64,000 nt of DNA, from the NCBI GenBank assembly GCA_000018565.1, contig CP000875.1, positions 6,215,199 through 6,279,198 on the forward strand. Reading direction: 5' to 3'. Made by a program: the position numbers and the translations under genes. Below, in pieces: positions 33,150-41,569 of this stretch (position 1 is the stretch's first letter; the number at the start of each line of letters is the position of its first letter). The stretch comes from Herpetosiphon aurantiacus DSM 785. Its GTDB lineage: Bacteria; Chloroflexota; Chloroflexia; Chloroflexales; Herpetosiphonaceae. The notes below the pieces were generated by a model. That model saw nothing but the letters and a program-made list of their open reading frames with translations, had not been told where the DNA came from and did no database searches.

Positions 33150-33365
33150 TAGGCTATTAGTACTATAGATGGTACTTATCATGTGTGATTTTTATGTTTA
33201 TTAACTATAATGCTGGATGGTCACTAGCGAAGGGAGCGCTCAGCAAGGATAATCGTGAGTGATTTGCCGCTATTTCATGTAGAGTTAGCGGCTATTCAGC
33301 GTATTGAGTAATGTTGCCCAGACGAGGAAGTCGATTTGATTGGTTGGGTAAAGCAGTTAAACAAA

Positions 33366-33393
33366 AAACCAACACCAAGTGGTGTTGGTTTTT
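33366..33393 (-). terminator. Terminator of pilin copy 4
   Basis: AAAACCAACACCA/TGGTGTTGGTTTT stem. Compared with the other copies, a G-C pair has become A-T on both arms (CCAGCACCA to CCAACACCA), a compensatory change that supports the stem as functional. Confidence 0.88.
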
Positions 33394-33414
33394 CGTTGAA
33401 GTCTACGAGGGAGA

Positions 33415-33570
33415 CTATTCCAACGCGTCTGAAACGGTTTGGAATTTTTCGTTGACGTTGTTGCCGAGCAAGGTCAAAACGGCGATAACAACAATAGCGA
33501 TCAAAGCGAGGATCAAAGCGTACTCGACCAAGCCTTGGCCTTCTTCTTTAGCAAAAAATGAACGAAACAT
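33415..33570 (-). CDS. Flp-type pilin, copy 4
   Basis: 51 residues, as copy 1 but with Asn for Gln (LGNNVNEKF). It is the first in transcription order and the nearest to the soluble histidine kinase gene (33672), whose stop lies about 100 bases upstream of the pilin ATG. Only its first 90 upstream bases resemble the other copies. The signal-helix segment is unchanged in all four copies. Confidence 0.92.
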   Translation of the reverse strand: MFRSFFAKEEGQGLVEYALILALIAIVVIAVLTLLGNNVNEKFQTVSDALE

Positions 33571-33613
33571 TGCAGTATCTCCTTACGAGAGAAATATTGA
33601 TTACGATGTGGAC

Positions 33614-33642
33614 ATCATATCCGACGATAGTTTGAATGCCAA
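33614..33642 (-). promoter_or_regulatory. Promoter of pilin copy 4
   Basis: Minus strand: TTGGCA (33642-33637), 17 bases, TATGAT (33619-33614). It has the same geometry as the other three. Confidence 0.82.
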
Positions 33643-33671
33643 TAGGATGTTAGTCCTATCAAGATAGGTGA

Positions 33672-34715
33672 TTAGGGTGAAGGTACGACTGCTACAACCC
33701 GAGTACCCCTGCCTACAGTGCTTTCTATGCCCATTTGGCCACGTAAGAGCACTTCGGCCTGTTGACGTAAGCTGGCTATCCCCATATTGCGTTTACCTGT
33801 TGGGTCGTTGAGGGTTTCGGCAACATGGAAGCCAGCCCCATCGTCCTCAATCGCAATTTGAATGCGGCTAGCATCAGCCTCAAGGATAATTCGGACATGC
33901 GAAGCATTGGCGTGGCGTTGCACGTTATTCAGCGCTTCTTGGACAAAACGGAAAATCGTTACTTCATAATGACTAGGCAAGCGGGTTTCCAAACCTTGTA
34001 CCATTAAATTGATCTCGATATTGTTTTTATCGCCAAATTCTTGGCTATAACGCTTGAGCGTTGGCAACAACCCTAAATCGTCAAGGGTCATCGGGCGTAA
34101 ATCGAAGATAAAACGCCGTGTATCTTGCAACACAGTATTGATCGCCGTTTTGAGGCTAGACATCTCTGAACGAGCCTGATTGGTATCGTGATCAAGGAAG
34201 CGTTCGCAAATTTCGGCGCGTAACACCAAGTTACTCATCGATTGAGCTGGGCCATCGTGCATTTGCAACGAAATCCGCAGGCGCTCCTTTTCTTGGGCTT
34301 GAATAATCGCGGCAATTTGTTCTTGTGGATTAACGTGTGGCAAGTTTGAAATGGTTGTTTCGGCCACAACGCTGACCTCATCGAGGCTTTGAATCAGTTT
34401 TTGCAGCGTATCTTGTTGTTCGCGCAGCACTTGTTGTTTAGTTTGCAGTTGCTCCACTTGGCTGCGCATCATTTGGACACGGGTTTGAACCTCTTGGGCC
34501 GAAGTGTAGAAATTTTTAATATCAACTTTTTCATAGCGCTCGAAATTGACTTCCATATCGCGACGGCGACTGGAAACCGACATTTCACGTTGCGACATTT
34601 TATCGACTTCAGCTTGATTTTGGCGAACCAAGGCATCAAGTTCGGTCATTTGGCGACGAATGCGGTCTTGTTGGTCACGCAATTCTTTTAATAATGCGTC
34701 TTTGTCGGCTGCCAT
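33672..34715 (-). CDS. Soluble sensor histidine kinase, DegS/NarL type
   Basis: 347 residues with no membrane segment. The N-terminal third is a long coiled coil (about 4-115, heptads rich in Gln, Arg, Glu). It is followed by HisKA_3 with RLRISLQMHDGPAQSMSN (phospho-acceptor His153) and a GHKL ATPase (RFVQEALNNVQRHANA, DDGAGF, NMGIASLRQQAEVL). The plan is that of Bacillus DegS, a cytoplasmic kinase. No response regulator is adjacent. It stands directly upstream of the pilin array on the same strand, so a role in pilus or surface-behaviour control is possible, but each pilin has its own promoter. Confidence 0.93.
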   Translation of the reverse strand: MAADKDALLKELRDQQDRIRRQMTELDALVRQNQAEVDKMSQREMSVSSRRRDMEVNFERYEKVDIKNFYTSAQEVQTRVQMMRSQVEQLQTKQQVLREQQDTLQKLIQSLDEVSVVAETTISNLPHVNPQEQIAAIIQAQEKERLRISLQMHDGPAQSMSNLVLRAEICERFLDHDTNQARSEMSSLKTAINTVLQDTRRFIFDLRPMTLDDLGLLPTLKRYSQEFGDKNNIEINLMVQGLETRLPSHYEVTIFRFVQEALNNVQRHANASHVRIILEADASRIQIAIEDDGAGFHVAETLNDPTGKRNMGIASLRQQAEVLLRGQMGIESTVGRGTRVVAVVPSP

Positions 34716-34779
34716 AAGCCCTCCAATTCGATGGTGGTGCGTGAATGAAATTATACTGGTGGCGATTTTACTGCGTCAA

Positions 34780-35976
34780 TTATACCCAGCGACGCAGCAC
34801 TAAAACGGCGTTGGAGCCACCAAACCCAAACGATTCTTTAACTGCGAGATTAATTGTTTGCTGGCGAGCACCTTCAACCACAAAATCCAAATCACAATCA
34901 GGATCGCCTGCTTGCCAATTAATTGTTGGCGGTAGCACTTGATCGCGTAAAGCTAAGATCGTCGCAACTGCTTCGAGCGCTGAGCTTGCACCCATCGCAT
35001 GGCCGGTTGCACCTTTGATCGCTGAAATTGGCACATGTTTGGCGTGTTCACCAAAAACTGCTTTGATGGTAGCGGCTTCAGCGGCATCGCCCAGCTTGGT
35101 ACCAGTGGCATGGGCATTAATATAATCGACATCGTGAATGCTAATTTGGGCACGTGCTAAAGCTTTAGTTAATGTTAATGTTTGGTGTTCTAAATCGGGT
35201 GCCACAATGCTCCCACTGGCGGTCGTCGCAGCTGAGGCCATAATCTCGGCTAAAATGGGTGCATTGCGGGCTTTGGCATGCTCCAAACTTTCGAGCACAA
35301 ATGCGCCGGCACCTTCCGCCAAGACTAAACCATTGCGATCAGCGCTGAAAGGGCGGCAGGCACGACTTGGGTCGCTCAGGTCGCTGGCGAGTACGCGCAA
35401 GGGCTTCCATGCTGCATACATGCCCTTGGTAAGTGGCGCATCGGAGGCTCCAGCAACCGCAGTTTCAATCACGCCAGCCCGAATCAGATCGGCGGCAATG
35501 CCAATCGCTTGCAAGCCTGAGGCGCAGGTTGCTGAAATTAAGGTGCTTGGGCCGTGCAAATCAAAGACGGTACAAAGATGTGGCAGCACGGCGGCGGGCA
35601 TACAGGCTGGCACGGTATCTGCCCGTACTTTGCCATTGGTGAACCAATTTTCGTAGCAAGCTTCGATCGTCGAAATCGTGGTATAGCCTGTGCCCCATAA
35701 GACAGCGGTATCTTGAGGCAGGCCGTTGGCCATGGTAATCGCTTGCTCCACGGCATGATGGGCCAAGCTGATCATACGATCAGGCTGGCGGCGATGGCTG
35801 GTGAGCAATGGTAAATCGGGGGTTGCGCCACCAACCACCGGATCTTTGTAGGGTGCTAGGTCGGGCAGTGGCTTGACCCCGCTTTGGCCTGCCAACAAGG
35901 CCGCCCAATACGCTTCAATATCATTCCCAAGGGCGCTGCAAATCCCGATTCCGGTGATGACAACTCGCTGTTTCAT
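34780..35976 (-). CDS. fabF: 3-oxoacyl-ACP synthase II (KAS II)
   Basis: 398 residues from the ATG at 35976 (MKQRVVITGIG), with AGGAG 6 bases upstream; the open frame extends to 36156 without start signals. Condensing enzyme of fatty acid elongation. The Cys-His-His triad is intact: Cys151 (SATCASGLQ), His289 (NAHATGTKLGD) and His326 (IKGATGHAMGASS). Substrate-gate region and length fit FabF; a specialised polyketide or hydroxylated fatty acid role cannot be excluded. acpP and other fab genes are absent here. It is divergent from the DUF72 gene. Confidence 0.9.
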   Translation of the reverse strand: MKQRVVITGIGICSALGNDIEAYWAALLAGQSGVKPLPDLAPYKDPVVGGATPDLPLLTSHRRQPDRMISLAHHAVEQAITMANGLPQDTAVLWGTGYTTISTIEACYENWFTNGKVRADTVPACMPAAVLPHLCTVFDLHGPSTLISATCASGLQAIGIAADLIRAGVIETAVAGASDAPLTKGMYAAWKPLRVLASDLSDPSRACRPFSADRNGLVLAEGAGAFVLESLEHAKARNAPILAEIMASAATTASGSIVAPDLEHQTLTLTKALARAQISIHDVDYINAHATGTKLGDAAEAATIKAVFGEHAKHVPISAIKGATGHAMGASSALEAVATILALRDQVLPPTINWQAGDPDCDLDFVVEGARQQTINLAVKESFGFGGSNAVLVLRRWV

Positions 35977-36083
35977 AGAGGCTCCTCTGCGCTGCCGACC
36001 TACCACAGGCTCCATTGTCGTGGTATGGCTTGGTGGTTTCGGGGTTATGATGCTACTGTTCATTGTAGCGGGGAGTGTATCCA

Positions 36084-36935
36084 ATGTCGAATATCTATCT
36101 GGGCTGTGCGATTTGGGGCTATCGGCCTTGGGTTGGCCAGTTTTTGCCTGCTGCAACCAGCAACGCCGAAATGCTCAAGGCCTATGCTGAACGCCTAACG
36201 ACGGTGGAAATTAACGCTACCTTTTATGCAGTGCCCGATCAGCCCACGGTGTTGCGTTGGGCGAGCGATACACCAGCTAGCTTTCGTTTTTGCCCAAAAA
36301 TTCCGCAAGCCATTAGCCATAGTGGCAATTTGGCCCAGCATGTGGCTCAAACTCAAGCCTTTATCGCCCAGATGCAGTTGCTTGGCCCAAAACTTGGCCC
36401 GATTTTTCTACAACTTGGCCCAGCCTATAGCCCCGCCAATTTTAGCGATTTGCAGCAATGGCTGGCGGCTTGGGATCGTAATGTCGCTTTGGCGGTTGAA
36501 GTGCGCCATCGTGGTTGGTTTGCAGCACAAGCAGCCCAGCGCTTAAACAATCTATTAGCTGAGCATGGTGTTGGCCGCGTTTTAGTTGATGTTCGACCAA
36601 TTAATACTGGCGTAACCAAAGATCAAGTCATTTTAGATGCGCGACGTAAAAAGCCTAACGTACCCTATCATGTCGATGTAACTGCGCCGTTTGTGTTGCT
36701 ACGCTTTATGGGCCACCCCGATTTAGCGATTGATCAGCCGTTGCTGGCGCAATGGGCCGATACGATTGTGGCAATGTTAAATGATGGCCTGACGGTCTAT
36801 GCGTTTATGCATTGCCCCGTTGAAGAGCGTTCGCCAGAGATGTGCGAAATCTTGGCGCAGGCCTTGGTAGCACGCGGGATTGACTACCCCTTGCCCACGC
36901 CGCCAGCGCCAATTCAACAACTTTCGATGTTTTGA
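36084..36935 (+). CDS. DUF72 family protein (YecE-like)
   Basis: 283 residues from the ATG at 36084 (MSNIYLGCAIWGYR), with GGGGAG 8 bases upstream; an in-frame GTG at 36075 overlaps that site. TIM-barrel DUF72 features: YLGCAIWGYRPWVGQFLP, TVEINATFYAVP, FRFCPKIPQAISH, GPIFLQLGPAYSP, ALAVEVRHRGWF, and a conserved C-terminal YAFMHCPVEERSPEM. Function is unknown; the family has structures but no settled activity. The selenocysteine tRNA follows 32 bases after the stop. Confidence 0.9.
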   Translation: MSNIYLGCAIWGYRPWVGQFLPAATSNAEMLKAYAERLTTVEINATFYAVPDQPTVLRWASDTPASFRFCPKIPQAISHSGNLAQHVAQTQAFIAQMQLLGPKLGPIFLQLGPAYSPANFSDLQQWLAAWDRNVALAVEVRHRGWFAAQAAQRLNNLLAEHGVGRVLVDVRPINTGVTKDQVILDARRKKPNVPYHVDVTAPFVLLRFMGHPDLAIDQPLLAQWADTIVAMLNDGLTVYAFMHCPVEERSPEMCEILAQALVARGIDYPLPTPPAPIQQLSMF

Positions 36936-36960
36936 TCAAACTGCGGCTTCGTGGTACTGT
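36932..36960 (+). promoter_or_regulatory. Promoter of tRNA-Sec
   Basis: TTGATC (36932-36937), 17 bases, TGG-TACTGT (36955-36960). The -35 overlaps the DUF72 stop codon. The predicted start falls at or next to the first base of the tRNA (36968), which would leave almost no 5' leader. Confidence 0.6.
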
Positions 36961-36967
36961 TGCCAGT

Positions 36968-37064
36968 GGGAGTACATGGGGTCTGGTGGCCTCGTCAGTC
37001 TTCAAAATTGGTCGGCGCTATGACGAATAGCGTTGGTGTGTTCGATTCGCACGTACTCCCGCCA
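36968..37064 (+). tRNA. selC: tRNA-Sec (anticodon UCA), selenocysteine
   Basis: A 97-base gene with all marks of bacterial tRNA-Sec: 8-pair acceptor GGGAGTAC/GTACTCCC, 6-pair D-stem GGGGTC/GGCCTC closed by a 4-base loop TGGT, anticodon arm TCAGT-CTTCAAA-ATTGG (anticodon TCA), long variable arm with CGCTA/TAGCG, T-arm GTGTG-TTCGATT-CGCAC, discriminator G and encoded CCA. The 8+5 acceptor/T arrangement is the SelB-recognised form. It decodes UGA at SECIS-bearing messages. No selA, selB, selD or obvious selenoprotein gene is present in the window. Confidence 0.95.
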
Positions 37065-37092
37065 GACCCTAATTCACGAGCCAAATTGCTGA

Positions 37093-37114
37093 GGAAATCG
37101 CTATTTGCGTTTCC
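37093..37114 (+). promoter_or_regulatory. Hairpin between tRNA-Sec and tuf promoter
   Basis: GGAAA-T-CGC pairs with GCG-TTTCC around TATTT. It may end the tRNA-Sec transcript, but the T-tract is missing, and it overlaps the -35 region of the tuf promoter. Confidence 0.4.
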
Positions 37115-37134
37115 GCCAAAAGGTGTGTTATAAT
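37105..37134 (+). promoter_or_regulatory. Promoter of tuf and the ribosomal operon
   Basis: TTGCGT (37105-37110), 18 bases, perfect TATAAT (37129-37134). It leaves a leader of about 190 bases before tuf. Confidence 0.65.
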
Positions 37135-37332
37135 CGGCTTTCGTGCGAGTTGTGACATTTAAACAAGTCAACTTTATCTGGGTAAGTGTACCCCGCACAC
37201 CATAACGTAGAACCACAGTAGGGAATGGTCAATTAAGGAGCCGCAGGGCGCGACTACCAATTTTCCATTCCTGTTCCGTTGTCTTTTTGTCAGCGGCTAA
37301 CGGTATTTGTAATAGCAGGAGCCACAACCAAC
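37135..37332 (+). promoter_or_regulatory. Long structured 5' leader of tuf
   Basis: About 190 non-coding bases between promoter and EF-Tu start. GGAATGG (37222-37228) can pair with CCATTCC (37265-37271), enclosing a GGAGCCGCAGGGCGCGAC segment. AGGAG precedes the ATG by 12 bases. No short ORF or known riboswitch was recognised. Such leaders often carry growth-rate or feedback control; that is inference. Confidence 0.45.
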
Positions 37333-38535
37333 ATGGCTAAGCAAAAGTTTGAGCGGAATAAGCCCCACATCAACATTGGGACGATCGGGCACGTTGACCA
37401 CGGCAAGACGACCTTGACCGCTGCCATCACCAAAACCATGGCACTGCGTGGCCGCGCTGAATTCCGCGCCTTCGACCAAATCGACAATGCTCCCGAAGAA
37501 CGCGCTCGTGGGATTACGATTTCGATTTCACACGTTGAGTATGAAACCGAAAATCGCCACTACGCCCACGTGGACTGCCCCGGCCACGCCGACTATATCA
37601 AGAACATGATCACCGGTGCTGCCCAAATGGACGGCGCAATCTTGGTGGTATCGGCACCCGACGGCCCGATGCCCCAAACCCGCGAACACATCCTCTTGGC
37701 TGGCCAAGTCGAAGTGCCTGCGATGGTGGTCTTCTTGAATAAAGTTGACATGATGGACGACCCTGAGTTGCTCGAACTGGTTGAAATGGAATTGCGCGAG
37801 TTGCTGAGCAAATACGGCTTCCCGGGCGATGAAATTCCGATCGTGCGTGGCTCAGCCAAAGGCGCATTGGATAGCGCATCAACCGATGCAAGCCAACCAG
37901 AATATCAATCAATCCAAGAATTGATGCAAGCGGTTGACGACTACATCCCAACGCCAGAACGCGCCATCGACAAACCCTTCTTGATGCCAATCGAAGACGT
38001 GTTCTCGATCAAAGGCCGTGGCACCGTGGTGACCGGTCGGATCGAACGCGGGATCGTCAAAGTTGGCGATACGATTGAAATCATTGGGATGGGACCAGAC
38101 GTGCGCACGACGGCCGTGACCGGCGTGGAAATGTTCAAGAAGTTGCTCGATGAAGGTCGTGCTGGCGACAACGTTGGGGCACTCTTGCGCGGGATTGAAC
38201 GGACGGACGTGGAACGCGGTCAAGTCTTGGCAAAACCAGGCTCGATCAAACCACACACCAAGTTCAAAGCCGAAGTCTACGTGTTGAAGAAAGAAGAAGG
38301 TGGCCGCCACAGCCCATTCTTCAGTGGCTATCGCCCACAGTTCTACGTTCGGACAACGGACGTGACGGGTGCGATTGGCTTGCCCGAAGGCGTGGAAATG
38401 GTGATGCCAGGCGACAACATCCAAATGACGGTGGAGTTGATCGTTCCGGTAGCTATCGAACAAGGCTTGAAGTTTGCGATTCGTGAAGGTGGCCGCACCG
38501 TGGGTGCTGGCATCGTGACCGAAATCATCGCATAA
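37333..38535 (+). CDS. tuf: Elongation factor Tu
   Basis: 400 residues from the ATG at 37333 ([16 protein letters not shown]). GTPase that brings aminoacyl-tRNA to the ribosome. G motifs: [22 protein letters not shown] and SAKGA; domains II ([13 protein letters not shown]) and III ([21 protein letters not shown]) are complete. Codon use is more GC- and C-biased than in neighbours, as expected for very high expression. It is detached from rpsL-rpsG-fusA, which are not upstream here. A terminator-like hairpin separates it from rpsJ. Confidence 0.98.
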   Translation: MAKQKFERNKPHINIGTIGHVDHGKTTLTAAITKTMALRGRAEFRAFDQIDNAPEERARGITISISHVEYETENRHYAHVDCPGHADYIKNMITGAAQMDGAILVVSAPDGPMPQTREHILLAGQVEVPAMVVFLNKVDMMDDPELLELVEMELRELLSKYGFPGDEIPIVRGSAKGALDSASTDASQPEYQSIQELMQAVDDYIPTPERAIDKPFLMPIEDVFSIKGRGTVVTGRIERGIVKVGDTIEIIGMGPDVRTTAVTGVEMFKKLLDEGRAGDNVGALLRGIERTDVERGQVLAKPGSIKPHTKFKAEVYVLKKEEGGRHSPFFSGYRPQFYVRTTDVTGAIGLPEGVEMVMPGDNIQMTVELIVPVAIEQGLKFAIREGGRTVGAGIVTEIIA

Positions 38536-38549
38536 GCTATAAAACGGCT

Positions 38550-38582
38550 GGCAGGTGTGCCCGTCACACCTGCCTTCTTTTG
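38550..38582 (+). terminator. Terminator or attenuator between tuf and rpsJ
   Basis: A perfect 10-pair stem GGCAGGTGTG/CACACCTGCC with loop CCCGT (38550-38574), then TTCTTTTG. No separate promoter is visible before rpsJ, so it may cut transcription partially and set a tuf-to-ribosomal-protein ratio. Confidence 0.8.
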
Positions 38583-38600
38583 CGCTTAGGAGTAATGACG

Positions 38601-38909
38601 TTGGCAAAGCAAAAAGTTCGCATTCGCCTCAAGGCGTATGACCACAAGATCTTGGATCAGTCGGCACGCCAGATCGTGGATGCGGCAGAACGCACCGGTG
38701 CCCAGGTCGCTGGCCCAGTGCCGTTGCCGACCAAGATCGAAAAATACAGCGTGTTGCGCTCACCCTTCATTGACCGCGACAGCCAAGAACAGTTCGAAAT
38801 TCGGACCCACAAGCGTCTGATTGACGTGATCGATCCAAGCCAGCAAACGATCAATGCTTTGATGAAGCTCAACTTGCCCGCTGGTGTGGATATTGAAATT
38901 AAGCTCTAA
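38601..38909 (+). CDS. rpsJ: Ribosomal protein S10
   Basis: 102 residues, the usual S10 length, if started at TTG 38601 ([15 protein letters not shown]). AGGAG (38588-38592) is 8 bases from this TTG but only 2 from the alternative in-frame ATG at 38595, so TTG is preferred. S10 forms part of the 30S head and, with NusB, the antitermination complex. It is the first gene of the S10 operon; an 85-base structured spacer follows. Confidence 0.95.
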   Translation: MAKQKVRIRLKAYDHKILDQSARQIVDAAERTGAQVAGPVPLPTKIEKYSVLRSPFIDRDSQEQFEIRTHKRLIDVIDPSQQTINALMKLNLPAGVDIEIKL

Positions 38910-38924
38910 TCGGGAACCCCGCTT

Positions 38925-38979
38925 GGAGCCATAGCCAATACGGCTGGGCGTGGTAGCCCAGAGGCTCCGCACGCTATGG
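38925..38979 (+). promoter_or_regulatory. Alternative hairpins in the rpsJ-rplC spacer
   Basis: GGAGCC/GGCTCC (38925-38930 with 38963-38968) encloses CTGGGC/GCCCAG (38944-38949 with 38956-38961). CCATAGC/GCTATGG (38929-38935 with 38973-38979) would compete with the outer stem. The ribosome site of rplC lies just downstream. It may be a ribosomal-protein feedback site; nothing specific was recognised. Confidence 0.5.
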
Positions 38980-38994
38980 ACTAAGGAGTAACCA

Positions 38995-39633
38995 ATGCTC
39001 AATGGTATTTTGGGTCGCAAAATTGGCATGACCCAGATCTTCACCGAAAAAGGTGAAACCATTCCTGTCACCGTGATCGAAGCTGGCCCATGTGTGGTCA
39101 CCCAACTTCGCACCAAGGACAAGGATGGCTATGAAGCAGTCCAACTCGGCTTCGGCGAAATCAAACCACGAAAAGTAACGAAGCCAATTCAAGGACACCT
39201 GAAAGCTGCTGGTCGGCTGGTTCGCTTCATGCGCGAAGTGAAAACCACTGACTTGAACGCACACAATGTCGGCGACGTGGTAAATGTTGATATTTTCCAA
39301 ATCGGCGAAAAGATTGATGTCGTCGGCACAAGCAAAGGTCGCGGTTTTGCTGGTGTTGTTAAGCGCCACGGTTTCCGTGGTGGCCCAGCAACTCACGGTC
39401 AAAGCGACCGCCATCGCGCCCCAGGTTCGATTGGTTCAGGCACCACCCCAGGCCGCGTCTGGAAAAACATGCGCATGGCTGGTCGGATGGGCAATGATCG
39501 CGTAACCGTTCAAAATTTGGAAGTGGTAAAAATTGACCTTGAACGCCACGTAATCTTAGTTAAAGGCTCAGTGCCAGGCGCTAAGAATGGTTTGGTGATG
39601 GTCTCACGGGCAGCTAAGGCCACGAAGAAATAG
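38995..39633 (+). CDS. rplC: Ribosomal protein L3
   Basis: 212 residues starting [16 protein letters not shown], the universal L3 N-terminus; [31 protein letters not shown] is the central loop that reaches the peptidyl-transferase centre. AAGGAG lies 7 bases upstream. L3 is an early 50S assembly protein. Confidence 0.97.
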   Translation: MLNGILGRKIGMTQIFTEKGETIPVTVIEAGPCVVTQLRTKDKDGYEAVQLGFGEIKPRKVTKPIQGHLKAAGRLVRFMREVKTTDLNAHNVGDVVNVDIFQIGEKIDVVGTSKGRGFAGVVKRHGFRGGPATHGQSDRHRAPGSIGSGTTPGRVWKNMRMAGRMGNDRVTVQNLEVVKIDLERHVILVKGSVPGAKNGLVMVSRAAKATKK

Positions 39634-39643
39634 GAGTTGACGC

Positions 39644-40273
39644 ATGGAAGCCAAGCTTTATAACCAAGCCGGTCAAGCTATCGGCACGCTTGAGCTGCAA
39701 GACTACATCTTCGGCATCGAGCCTAACATTCCCGTGATGCACCAAGCAGTCATTCGCCAACTGGCTAATGCACGTTTGGGCACTCACAGCACCAAGACTC
39801 GTGGTGAAGTACGTGGTAGCACGCGCAAGTTGTATCGCCAAAAAGGTACTGGTCGCGCTCGCCAAGGCGCTATTCGCGCCCCCCATCACTCAGGTGGTGG
39901 TGTTGTTCACGGGCCAAAGCCCCGCAAGTACACCAAAGCTATGCCCCGCAAAATGCGCCGCTTAGCTGTACGCTCGGCACTTTCGGCCAAATACGCTGAA
40001 AACCAAATCATTTTCTTAGATGATTTGAGCTTGAATGCACCAAAAACCAAAGACTTCCTGGCTTTGTTGAAAAACTTGCCCTTAGTCGGCGATAAGACGC
40101 TGGTGGCATTGGGTGAAAAGAGCGATAACATCACGTTATCAGCCAGCAACCTGCCAAATGTCAAGACCTTGTTGGCAGCCTACCTGAATGTTCGGGATCT
40201 GTTGACCTACGACACCTTGATTTTGCCCAAGTCGGCACTCAGCGTTGTTGAAACAATTCTGGGCAAAAAGTAG
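39644..40273 (+). CDS. rplD: Ribosomal protein L4
   Basis: 209 residues with the L4 exit-tunnel loop ([56 protein letters not shown]). In E. coli L4 also represses its own operon; whether it does so here is unknown. The gene begins 10 bases after rplC, with AGGAG before the ATG. Confidence 0.97.
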   Translation: MEAKLYNQAGQAIGTLELQDYIFGIEPNIPVMHQAVIRQLANARLGTHSTKTRGEVRGSTRKLYRQKGTGRARQGAIRAPHHSGGGVVHGPKPRKYTKAMPRKMRRLAVRSALSAKYAENQIIFLDDLSLNAPKTKDFLALLKNLPLVGDKTLVALGEKSDNITLSASNLPNVKTLLAAYLNVRDLLTYDTLILPKSALSVVETILGKK

Positions 40274-40285
40274 GAGATGCAACCG

Positions 40286-40582
40286 ATGAACGCGCACGAT
40301 ATTATTATTCGCCCCGTCATCACCGAAAAAAATACGGCGTTGATGGAAGAGGGCAAATACACGTTCGAGGTGGCACAAGAAGCCAACAAGCCGATGATCA
40401 AGGCTGCTGTGCAACAGATTTTCAACGTCAACGTGAAAGCTGTTAACACCATGAATGTCAAGGGTAAGTTGAAAGTTCGCCGTACTCGCAATGGCCAACA
40501 AAGCGGTTATAGCCGCAGTTGGAAAAAAGCCATCGTTACCTTGGCTCCAGGCGAACGGATCGAAATCTTCGAAGATCTCTAG
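40286..40582 (+). CDS. rplW: Ribosomal protein L23
   Basis: 98 residues from the ATG at 40286 ([17 protein letters not shown]); AGGAG is 9 bases away, whereas the in-frame ATG at 40277 directly abuts it. L23 sits at the tunnel exit and docks trigger factor and [29 protein letters not shown] and [15 protein letters not shown] match the family. Confidence 0.96.
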   Translation: MNAHDIIIRPVITEKNTALMEEGKYTFEVAQEANKPMIKAAVQQIFNVNVKAVNTMNVKGKLKVRRTRNGQQSGYSRSWKKAIVTLAPGERIEIFEDL

Positions 40583-40593
40583 GAGGTTACGCA

Positions 40594-41421
40594 GTGGGCA
40601 TCAAACGCTATAAACCGACATCGCCGGGTCGGCGTGGCATGACCGTCTCGGACTTCGCAGAAATCACGAAGTTCGAGCCAGAAAAGTCGCTTACCGAACC
40701 CTTAAAGAAACATGCTGGCCGTAACAATCACGGTCACATTACCACCCGTCACCGTGGTGGTGGCCACAAGCGCCGCTATCGCTTGATCGATTTCAAGCGC
40801 AAGAAATTTGATATTCCAGCAAAAGTAGCGGGGATTGAGTACGATCCAAACCGCTCAGCGAATATCGCTTTGTTGCACTACACCGACGGCGAAAAACGCT
40901 ATATCATTGCTCCATTGGGCTTGAAAGTTGGCGATACCTTGATGGCTGGCCCTAACGCTGAAATTCGCGTTGGTAATGCTTTGCCATTGGCCAATATCCC
41001 AATCGGTTCGCAAATTCACAACATCGAATTGACCCCTGGTCGTGGTGGCCAATTGGTGCGCAGTGCTGGTAACACCGCCCAATTGATGGCCCGCGAAGGT
41101 AACTATGCCACTGTGCGTTTGCCATCTGGCGAAATGCGCATGGTGCACATCAAGTGTATGGCTACCTTGGGTCAAGTCGGCAATGTTGATCACCAAAACA
41201 TTATGATTGGGAAAGCTGGTCGCAGCCGCTGGTTGGGCCGTCGCCCAGTCGTGCGTGGTTCAGCAATGAACCCTGTTGATCACCCACACGGTGGTGGTGA
41301 AGGTCGGGCCCCAACCGGTATGAACCCCAAAACCAAATGGGGCAAGCCAGCAATGGGCAAGAAGACCCGCCACAACCCCCGCACCCAACGCTTTATCGTG
41401 CGGACTCGCAAGCAAAAATAA
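40594..41421 (+). CDS. rplB: Ribosomal protein L2
   Basis: 275 residues from a GTG at 40594 ([17 protein letters not shown]); AGGAGG lies 8 bases upstream, and the open frame continues further upstream only over rplW. Conserved L2 features: [26 protein letters not shown] and the C-terminal catalytic-centre segment [20 protein letters not shown] containing the essential His. It is followed by a 148-base structured spacer. Confidence 0.97.
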   Translation: MGIKRYKPTSPGRRGMTVSDFAEITKFEPEKSLTEPLKKHAGRNNHGHITTRHRGGGHKRRYRLIDFKRKKFDIPAKVAGIEYDPNRSANIALLHYTDGEKRYIIAPLGLKVGDTLMAGPNAEIRVGNALPLANIPIGSQIHNIELTPGRGGQLVRSAGNTAQLMAREGNYATVRLPSGEMRMVHIKCMATLGQVGNVDHQNIMIGKAGRSRWLGRRPVVRGSAMNPVDHPHGGGEGRAPTGMNPKTKWGKPAMGKKTRHNPRTQRFIVRTRKQK

Positions 41422-41569
41422 TCCCTGGGGAGCGCTTCGTTGTGATGGCGCTCCTCACCTTGGAGCAAGGGCGGCTTGGCCGCCGCTGCACTGGGTTCCG
41501 ATAACTCGTGCAGCGCCTTCTCCCTCGTGAGTAGTGACAACAACTACTGCAACTAAAGGAAGGAAACGA
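41422..41569 (+). promoter_or_regulatory. Structured spacer between rplB and rpsS
   Basis: A 148-base gap, unusually long for this operon. It can fold into GGAGCGC/GCGCTCC (41429-41454), GGCGGC/GCCGCC around TTG (about 41471-41485) and CTGCAC/GTGCAG (about 41486-41513). No ORF fits. AGGAAGG lies 6 bases before the S19 start. It is a candidate feedback or processing element. Confidence 0.45.

Noticed and set aside
31969-33393. Regularly spaced palindromes considered as a CRISPR array
   Set aside because: Spacing of about 400-490 bases, pilin genes between the palindromes and terminator T-tracts exclude CRISPR.
37909-38607. 232-codon minus-strand frame opposite tuf
   Set aside because: It is created by the strongly biased codon use of tuf; composition (His- and Phe-rich) matches no protein family.
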